From: Tetradesmus obliquus
Taxonomy: Eukaryota > Chlorophyta > Chlorophyceae > Sphaeropleales > Scenedesmaceae
Assembly: GCA_030272155.1 (NCBI GenBank)
Contig: CP126196.1
Span: 434,001-498,000, forward strand
Direction: 5' to 3'
Length of the DNA stretch: 64,000 bases
The notes under the pieces are model-generated. The model was not told where the DNA came from. It saw only the letters and a list, made by a program, of their open reading frames with translations, and did not search any database. The translations under genes were made by a program, and so were the position numbers. Below, piece by piece: positions 55,700-64,000 of the stretch (its first letter is position 1; the number at the start of each line of letters is the position of its first letter).

Positions 55700-58600
55700 G
55701 CCGGCCTGCTGAGCGCAGGGCGAGGAGACTCAGACGTGCAGCAGCTACGATCCACCAACAGGGGACCCTGCCCTGTCCGGCTGCGATAAAATGTGCAGCT
55801 ATGACACGATATAATTCGCGGCAGATGGCGTGCACCAGCTCAAAGCAGCAAACACCACCGGTGGTCCAGAGTTGAAGAGTCCGGGGAGTTTGCACAGCCA
55901 GCGATGCATGCAAGCAGAACGGGGCTAGCGAAGTCCGGGAATCAGCACGGTATATGTTGATATTTGTAGGTAGCAACACATGCCGCTGCTGTACAAGCAG
56001 GGTCGAGTATGCTTGGAGTCATTGCTGGCAGAGTCTCTTTACACACATAACGTCACAACAATATGGCAGTACTCCTTGGTCCCTTTCTGTTGGGGCCACG
56101 CCCAGTCTCAGAGCCAAAAACCACAACTTTAGATGCACCCTTGGCCCAGAATTTTGCTGCACGCCCTGAAAAGACACGCCATGGCTACCTGGGACTTCAC
56201 ACACCCTGACCCCAACGGACAGATGTCTGTTTGCACAACACGCGCCACGCAATCAGTGACCGGACAGAAGATGAATCCCAAGAAGCACTGAAGCAATGAG
56301 CCCGGCCGCCTGTCTGCGCTATGACAGACAGAACACACTTGCGCAGCATGTGGCAACCACGTCCACCCGCCAGCCATACCCCAATCGCTCACACACAGGC
56401 GCCACGCCTTGCCAAAACAGCAAGCCGCGGACCATACCAGAGAGCACACACCACACAGTAAAAGATATGTAACTGGGCTGCGCTTACTGCACGAGCCCAC
56501 CAGCCAGGCTGTGCGGGGCAGCAGCAGCATCACCTGTGCAGTACCCCACCCCCCGACACCCGCGCCCCACCCATACACACGCAGCCAAGCCTGCTGTGCT
56601 GTGGCCACACAATACGACTCTGGATGAAGCCTATGCTGGCTAAGGCGCTTGCAAAGCATCTTGTGTGCTCTAGTAGGCCACGTCAAGCCCGCGGGCAGCA
56701 GCTGTTATGCCATCTGGGAGGAGCAGCAGTAGCGCACTGCCACACTGCCTGAGTACAACCTCGCACGGCACACGATGCAGTGGTGCCAGCCAACTTTTTT
56801 TGGTGGGTCTGGCTGCCACATTTGATGAGCTGAGCACGCCAGAGAGTCTTCAGGGTGCAGGGCCTACAAAGACCCCACAGGCAGTCCTGCATGCCACACA
56901 CACACTGTTGAGCTCTGAATGCATGTGCCGGCATGCGTCCCTGCAAGCCCACGGTGCCATCACCTGCTGCGCAAGCACCACAGAGGCGCCTGCGTGTGAG
57001 CTGCATGCGCGCACACAATACACCATGTGCATTGCACCAACACTGGCCGCCTGATCTCGCCTACGCTGGCCTGATTTGCTCGTATCACAAGCCCCTTTTC
57101 ACTGCTCTGCCTCTGCTGTAATGCACACCAATCTGTGCCTGTCTCACTACGCACCGCACAGCCGTTGATGTGCACAAACCACAAATTGCACACGATGAGC
57201 AACCCGTCGCGTGGCACCCATTCAACTCGTATGTGCCGCGGACGCCTGCCTTGTACACATGCGACGCATTTGGCATGGCAGCAGCTGTGCCTGCTGCTGC
57301 TGTGCCTGTGCCAGCTCATACGCCATACATGCTTGCGTGTTTCAGCAATGTATGCCTGTTGATGGCAGTGGTGGTACAAAGGGAAACCACGCACCACAGC
57401 ATGCCTGGCTGGTGCTGTGTGCTGCCGGCATGCCTGCCCTGACTGGTCTAACAAACTCGCAGGTGCCTACAGCCTGGCAACAAACAATAAGATCACACTG
57501 ACCTGACGCTGCCTCTTGCTGGCCCTGCCTGACTGCGCTACCCACGCCAGTCGCAGCATCGCGCCGACACTTGCTACAGCCTACAGCTGCTGGATGAACT
57601 GCCTGTGCTGTTGCTGCCGTCACATTGCTGCTGAATCAAAGGCATGCTGGGCTGATCACATGAGGACGGGAGGCTGCTGCCGACTGCAGCCCAAGAAGCT
57701 GCTCACATAACCGCACTGCTGATGTCCGAAGGGACCAACAGCATGCACAGTAACAGCAGCAGCAGCAGCGCTGCTACTCTGCTGGAAAGTGCCGTAACTA
57801 GAACCTGCCACACAAGGCACACACACTCAGCAAGCTGCCTCGCAGGCACATCAGATACACCAACAATAACAGCCGACTGCGACGGGGCTCAAGCAACAAA
57901 AAAAGGTGACCAGACGCCCTAAACCCAACACTCCTAAACCGAAAGTCCTAAGCCAAAAGTCCTGATCCGCAAGTCCTAACCATTGTCACTTCATCACAGG
58001 GGCCGGCCAAAACGGTGCGCCCTGCCTTCACAGCGGTGCTGCATGGCCGCGGCATTATGGGCAGTCATACATACAGACATACACAAAAAACCATCTACGT
58101 ACACTAACCACGTAGCCGCAACATACAACCTGAGATACATACATATGTAGGCGCCAACTCTGCTGTCACATACGGTGCGGTGCGGGCACTACCAGCCACC
58201 CATAAGTGCTGAGGCAGGGCTGCATATGGACCGCAGTTGCACCTGTGCATTTGCCGCCGCCACAACAGACACATTTGCACAGGACAGCAGGTGTTGAAGG
58301 AACCTGCTTTGCCTGGTGCTTGCAGCCAGGAAGCTAGGACAACAGATGGATCGCTCGTGTGCTATGCCACCAATTCGTACCAGGCTGCTGCTGCGCCTGC
58401 TGCTGTGGTGTCGCCACCCGCAGGCGCAGCAGTGCCACACACCCCGCATGCTGCTGCCAGCCCACCTGCTGCTGCTTGCACAGAACAGTGCAGTGGTCCC
58501 ACAATTGCTGCTGATGTGTGGCCGCCCGGTACGCCAATGCCGCTGCTCTCTCCCTGCTATCACACAACAACATGGCACCAAGGAATGCTGGGCAGCCGCA

Positions 58601-60867
58601 GCGCAGCGCCCTTTAGTACACAACACATGGCCCCGCACCGCCGAGAGCTGCCGCATTTGCCTAATTGCGCAACAGCTAAAGAAGCTCCACAGCAGGCATT
58701 GAGGGCACTTTAACGCAATGCCTGCTGTTGATCAGTTGGGGAACGGCAAGCATCGCAGCATCTGTTGCTTGCAGACACGCAGCACGCAGCTGGGGGCACA
58801 TTTCTGGCATAGCGCAGTGCCTAGTGCACAGGCTGTAGCAGCACCACAACAGTGCTGGCGCAATGCGCATGCACACGTACTACCCACGCCCGCTGCAGAA
58901 ACATGCCCATTGCGTCGCACCACACAAGAACAGACTAGTAGCAATTTCATGCTGTTTTCAATCTTGCAGTCCATAGATCAGCCTCGCCAGGGTGCCTCAA
59001 CCTGACTGGCACACCCTCACGGCCCCACCCTCTCCCAAGCACACATGCGCGCAGTCCTGCAACAAGTTCTTCCAGGCCATGCAGCGTCCACAGAGCGCCG
59101 CCGCTGCGCTGCGCCAAGGCCCTGATACGAGGGCACCACAAAAACAGGAGGTGAAGCAGCAACATACACAGCAATGCAGGACAAGGGGCCATGCAGCAGC
59201 ACGCACCCCGAAGCAGCAAACCCCTGCCATGCCTGCCTCGCCAAAACTGCACACACAGCTGCAGGCGCAGCCGGGCCGGCCCCTGCCATCAGAAGCAAGG
59301 ACCGGCAGCTGCGCTGCACACCTGCCATGCTGCCCCGCCAGACATGCGGGCAGCAGCAGCCGCTGCTCGCTATGCCGCCAATTCAGCCTGCCCCACACAC
59401 GTCAATGCCAACAGAACACCTGCACCCATATATGCTAGCGCCCCGCGCGCCCGTGCCACAGCACACGCACCTGCTGCCAGACTGAATGGAATAGTTAGCC
59501 TCGCACACGCAACCCGTTGTAATTTGGCATGCTAGGGTATGTAAGCAGACATGCAGCGATGCTGTGCAGCTGCCAAACAAACAGACACATAGGACAGGTG
59601 TGCTGCAGCCCTTGGTTCATCACAATACGGGCGCCACACCTGCATCCCAAACCCTGCAAACCCTGCAAAGCTATGGACCCTCGAGCCCTTCCAACACAGA
59701 GCATGCTGGCGCACTACACGGCTGTTGATCGAGCAACACCAGCATTTCAGAAAGAGAAAGCGTCATCAGAAACGCGGCAAAACGCTGTGTGAGCAGCGCA
59801 CATGCCCATCATGCAATGTCACGCGTGGCCGCCAGCACAAGCAGCACACCCTGTGCTGTTATAGAGGCGCCAGAAAGTTGGCACGGGATGCAGGCGTACA
59901 CGTACTAGTAGCAGCTACTATACACAAGTGCAAAAGGTCAGCACACCAACATACGAAAGCCCAGGCATGAAATGTATACCGCACTGCACAAGCTGCACCA
60001 TCAACTGTCCACACGATGCATGGCTGCCGGCGTGCAGGCTGTGCTGCTGCGTGCCGGTAGCCGCCACCAGCCCCCTCAGCAGCAGCAGCAGCAGCAGCCT
60101 CGGCCATGCAGCTCTAGCCCCACGTGGTGCTGTCCAACGTGATTCCTCACAGTGTTTGTCACATGCCTGCACATATAAGTATGTTGTACTGCCCCTCACT
60201 CATCCTGCGCACAGACCTCCGCAGTGCAGCATGGCGTGACCCAGCCCTGCTTGCTTGCGGCCATGCCGCGCAACATGCAACATGCAGCACGCCGCACATG
60301 CAGCAGAGCCGGGCGATCACACGCCAGGCTGCACCGCGCCAAGCAGCAGCTGCATGCAGAATGACCATCCCCTGCGGAATGAAATGACGAGCTCGTTGCT
60401 TGCGTGACAGACCTGCATGCACAGCCTCATGCTCAGTGCGCGCTTTTGCAAAACTCACATGCCCGCTGTGCCTGGGTCGCCACTGGTATACATACATATC
60501 AACTTGTTCTTGTGGGGGCGCGCCTGACCAACTCCACACGCGCCGCACGCTGCTGCTGTGCTGATTTAAGCAACGCTGCCTGACTCTTCCAACAACAATG
60601 CTTGAGGAGTGAACAAGGATGCACCTTCACACGCTGACAAAACAAGCCAAAGTGCCACTCAGGCACACAATGCGTTAGCCCCGCAAACACAGAAAGACCC
60701 TCCATACGCAATTCCCGTGCAGTGCCGCACCCAGCCACCCAGCCGCAATACGTACACAATAACACCCTTCGATTGATGCAACGGACCACCAAACCAAGCT
60801 GTCGTTGTCATTGGAACATCGCGGGCGCTGAACTTGCGGTGCGCCAGGCCGCCCGCCGCTATGTCCA
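55700..60867. other. Long intergenic region, no gene supported
   Basis: About 5.2 kb between the SNARE start and the end of the CCCH gene. It probably includes the SNARE promoter and a CCCH 3' UTR of unknown length. No conserved domains, no long CTG tracts, and no consistent exon chain in either strand. Only repeat noted: a 13-14-bp degenerate array at 57916-57981. Confidence 0.45.
57916..57981 (+). repeat. Degenerate 13-14-bp array with CCTAA cores
   Basis: Successive units of the form AAAGTCCTAAGCC (57927, 57941, 57955, 57969) after GCCCTAAACCC. It looks superficially like plant telomere sequence (CCCTAAA) but the period is 13-14. Confidence 0.7.
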
Positions 60868-61026
60868 CAGATCTCCATGATGAGCGGCCCCAGACATCTA
60901 GATCAGCGGTGCCAGATCTCCTTGATCAGCGGCACTAGATCTCGTGATCGGCGGCTCCAGATCTCCCTGATCAGCGGGTCCAGATCTCCCTGATCAGCGG
61001 CTCCAGATCTCCTTGATCAGTGGCAG
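60868..61026 (-). repeat. 22-23-bp minisatellite across the CCCH gene stop codon
   Basis: Seven units of CAGATCTCCCTGATCAGCGG plus 2-3 bases (lengths 23, 22, 23, 22, 23, 23, 23), each with AGATCT and usually TGATCA. The first two units on the sense strand encode the protein's last residues (LIKEIWSR and stop); the rest lie 3' of the stop. Confidence 0.9.
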
Positions 61027-63922
61027 CAGGTTGGGCCCCTGCCCCTCACCATCAGAGCCGTCACCCTCCAGCTCCTGAGCCAGCAGCAGCAGCAGCAGAG
61101 GGGGCAGCAGCACAGTATAGAGTCAGCTGGGGTGCTTTGCGCTGCTACTGCATGCACACAGTGCCGGCTCAAGCATGTGAGCAGCAGCAATGGCTGGTGT
61201 GGCGCTGTTTTGGATGAAGCCTCAATACAAAGACTGGCTTCCACCCTCACAGCCCAGCCCGCCTCACCTGCTGCTCCTGCTGGGCCAGCGCCTGCTGCTG
61301 CATGTGCGCCTGCACCTCCGCAGCAGCGTACGCAGCGGCAGCAGCAGCGCCCGTGTCGCGCACGCCGGCTGTGTCGCACATCGCATCTGGGCTCAGCGGA
61401 TGCCGGGCAAGCTCGCTACCAACCGGCCGGATGTTCATGCCCATGCTGAAGGGCACAGCTGACGCCTCACTGCCAGCTGGCGCGGCAGCAGCAGCAGCAG
61501 CAGCAGCGTGGCGGTCGGACAGCAGGCCGGGCGGCGAGATGACGCTGCGCTCGGCCGGCAGGCCGCCACCGTACATGCGCTGCATGGCGGCCTGCTGACT
61601 CTCGTGCTGCTTGTGGCCTGGCATGCCGGCCTTGAGCGCAGCCTGCTGCTGCTGCTGTGCGGCCAGCAGGGGGCCTGGCGCAGGTGCAGAGTGGGCACGG
61701 CCGAGGTGGCCGCCGCCCTGCATTGCACCAGCCTGCTGCTGCTGCTGCTGCTGGTGTGCGGCAGATAGCGGGCCCTGCAGGGCAGAGCCTGCGCGCGGCG
61801 GCTGCATGTGGTTGCCCATGCCGGGCCCATCCGCAAACGCGCTGCTGCTGTTGCTCAGGCGGCTGAGCCTGCCGCCGCCGCCGCCGCTGCTGGACCCGGC
61901 TCCAGCAGCAGCAGCTTGCAGGGCAGCCAGGTCAGCAGCAGGGGACCCGCCGCGGCTGTGGCTGGCTGCTGCTGCTGTCGCAGCCGCGTGCGCAGCCATC
62001 AGCGCGGGCGAGCAGGGGCTGTTGGGGCCAGACCCCATGCCTGCTGCTGCTGCCATTGCTGCAGCGAGGCTGCTGTCGGAGCTCGCCCTGTGTGCGGCAC
62101 CAAACGGATTGCCGGCTCCACCGCCATGCACAAAGTGCATCTTTGCGGCTGCTGCTGCGTGGTGCATCATGCCTTGGTTGGGCAGTGAGCCGTGCATGGC
62201 AGCCATGCCCTCCATGCTCATCCTGCCGCCGGCAGCAGCAGCAGCAGCAGCCAGGGAGCCGGGGCCGCCTGGGCTGCCCGGCAGTGATCCGGCCAGGCCC
62301 TGCAGGCTGTTGTGGCGGGCCAGGTGCGGCGCTGAGCCCTTGTGCAGCAGCCTGGGGGTTGAATGGACGGCGGGCGGCAGCACAGAACATAGGATGGCAG
62401 CAGTTAGCAGGTAGCCATGGCAAGTAACAGAGAGAGAACGGTATTGGCTAGTCATATTCCATGCAGACAATGAGACAAAAGCGTGCCGCGAGTGCACTGC
62501 GCCATGGTGCGGACACGACCCGGAGCAACAGCCATGCAGGTTGGCTTGTTTGGCAGCGGCAGAGGCCCACCTGTTCATCTCTGCTGGGTTGTTGAGCAGC
62601 ATCTGCAGCTGGTCCACAGTAGCACCTGATGGCATGCCCATGCCCAGCGGCATAGGCGGCATGGCGGCAGCAGCAGCGCTGGCGGCAGCAGCCGCAGCCT
62701 GCAGCTGCGACTGCTGCTGGTGCTGCTGCATGGCCATGAGCAGGCTCAGCTGGTCGGCAGCAGCAGCAGCCTGCAGCGCGTCAGCCATGGCGTTGGGGGT
62801 GCTGCGGGCGGCGGGAGCGAGCAGCGGCAGCAGCAGAGCAGTGTGTGAGTTGCAGTGATCATCTGCAGCATACACGGCTTGCCTACAAGCATGCAGACCG
62901 AATACCATAACACTACTTCCTCGCCACTGCATGCAGCAAAACATGAGCCCGCATGGCTTTCATATCCACCACTCACCCGCACGCGCTGCCGTCAAAGGAG
63001 CCGGGCTTGGGCGTGTGCAGCAGCCGGCTTGCAAACGGCATGCCGGGGCTGCCCACCAGGCCCCCCGCCTGCCCAGCCAGCGCAGCAGCAGCCAGCGGGT
63101 CACCCCCTGCAAGCCCCATCATGCCACCCATGCGGCCAAACCCTGCGGCCCCAAACCCTGGCGCTAGACCCAGGCCAGGCATGCAGCCGCCGGCCGCGTA
63201 CGCGGCAGCAGCGGCGGCGGCTGCAGCGGCAGCAGCGGCCTGCGGGTTGAGCCCAGCCAGGCCAGCCATGCCAGGGTGCAGCAGGGGGTTGTGGGGTTCG
63301 GGTAGGCCTGTGAGGGGGTTGATCAGGCCTGGGGTGGGCGGTGACATGCCGCTGTGCAGCATGGCCGCATTGTGGGAGTACTTGCAGGCGTCGCCGCGCG
63401 TGCAGCGGCCCCTGGGTGGTGAGGAGGACGGGGTTGGCGGGTGCGCGCAGCGGGAGGCAGGCAGGACAGAGCCGAGTGAGGATTGTGATAATATAGTGTA
63501 GGTGGGTGTGCTTGGCAAGCGGGCAGGTGAGGCACGGCAGTAGGTGTGTGCATCATGTGGCGCCGCCTGCTGCAACTATCAACCAAGCACGCGCACCACA
63601 GCTGCACGCAACACGCCGGCATGCAGCACACCAACAATGCAGAGCCCCTCCACACGCACGCAACACCCACCCACAAAACCCATACAAAACGCACACACAG
63701 CTTCAGCCCCACCCCGCACCTCAGGTAGTCGAAGCATACGTCAGCGGGCTGCCCCTGGTCCGCCTCCTCGCCGCTGCCGCGCGCCATGCGCGCAATCAGC
63801 GACAGGTCGTGGCTGTAGCGGCACTCCGCGCCGCGGCTGCACACGCCCTTGACAAAGTCGTAGCAGATGGAGCCGCTGCGGGCCTTGCCGGGAGCAGGTG
63901 AGGCCGTGGTGCCGTTGTACAC
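60994..63922 (-). CDS. Tandem CCCH zinc-finger protein (5' partial, 5 exons)
   Basis: Minus-strand exons 63922-63720, 63411-62977, 62801-62571, 62351-61268, 61074-60994; 677 residues in the window. The upstream end is an acceptor (CACGCCAG), so more exons lie to the right. Two C-x7-C-x5-C-x3-H fingers: CYDFVKGVC/SRGAECRYSH in the first exon, and CFDYLR|GRC/TRGDACKYSH split over the next junction. The remainder is a long Ala/Gly/Met/Gln-rich region (GMPPMPLGMGM, MQQHQQQSQLQ) with phospho-site-like Ser clusters (RLSRLSNSSS). The tail is acidic, then ends LLPLIKEIWSR. Such fingers bind RNA in splicing, stability or translation control. No RRM, KH or ankyrin domain is seen. The last exon was placed by phase and acceptor (GGCTCAG). 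Confidence 0.88.
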
Positions 63923-64000
63923 CTGGCGTGCGGCGGCAGGTGGCAGCAGCGGGTGCAAAAGGAGGTCGGAAGATGCAGAGGTGTTGAGCAGGCAGTGGAG
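63923..64000 (-). other. Intron of the CCCH gene running off the window
   Basis: The sense strand ends CGCCGCACGCCAG before the first in-window exon. The preceding exon is outside. Confidence 0.6.

Noticed and set aside
56129-56686. 185-residue minus-strand ORF in the long intergenic region.
   Set aside because: Composition is not gene-like, there are no motifs and no flanking exons. Kept as intergenic.
57916-57981. Interstitial telomere (CCCTAAA)n.
   Set aside because: Period is 13-14 with the core CCTAA once per unit; only the first unit has CCCTAAA.

Overview
The window looks like nuclear DNA of a green alga, most likely a chlorophycean (Scenedesmus/Chlamydomonas-like). The genes are intron-dense and GC-rich, with GTGAG/GTGGG-type donors and CAG acceptors. 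Coding sequence carries long poly-Gln, poly-Ala and poly-Ser runs, and (CTG)n/(CAG)n tracts occur throughout. The protein set (LRR-DUF4476-IQ, MEMO1, Qc-SNARE, glutamate decarboxylase, tandem CCCH finger) is eukaryotic. I cannot fix the species. All exon models are hand-built from splice sites, reading phase and protein family fit; every multi-exon model ends up in frame.

Layout. 1-3736 is the 3' part of an autonomous Helitron (Rep-helicase gene plus terminal hairpin and CTAG end). It is followed head-to-tail, to 6197, by six full or partial non-autonomous Helitrons and then a small TIR element (6198-6403). Next come four plus-strand host genes: a 27-exon LRR-DUF4476-IQ protein (7681-21768), a secreted alginate-lyase-family protein (22151-27491), a MEMO1 homologue (28641-30842) and a 13-repeat ankyrin protein (31922-37184). 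A three-exon metallothionein that is easy to miss lies on the minus strand (39301-40225). It is followed by a plus-strand single-pass membrane protein (42187-43566). Three minus-strand genes complete the window: glutamate decarboxylase (45824-52482), a syntaxin-6/SYP61-type Qc-SNARE (53511-55699) and a tandem CCCH zinc-finger protein whose 5' end lies beyond the right edge (60994-63922).

The host genes show no operon-like or pathway link. What unites them is intron structure. In six of the nine, introns hold tandem copies (mostly 80-180 bp period, 2-4 copies) of an exon edge with its splice site. Decoy acceptors lie upstream and decoy donors downstream of the authentic junction, so the extra copies always sit on the intron side. 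Many introns also end in a (CTG)n or (CCTG)n tract that runs directly into the acceptor CAG. These two features, the tandem Helitron array and the cryptic metallothionein are the main points of interest.
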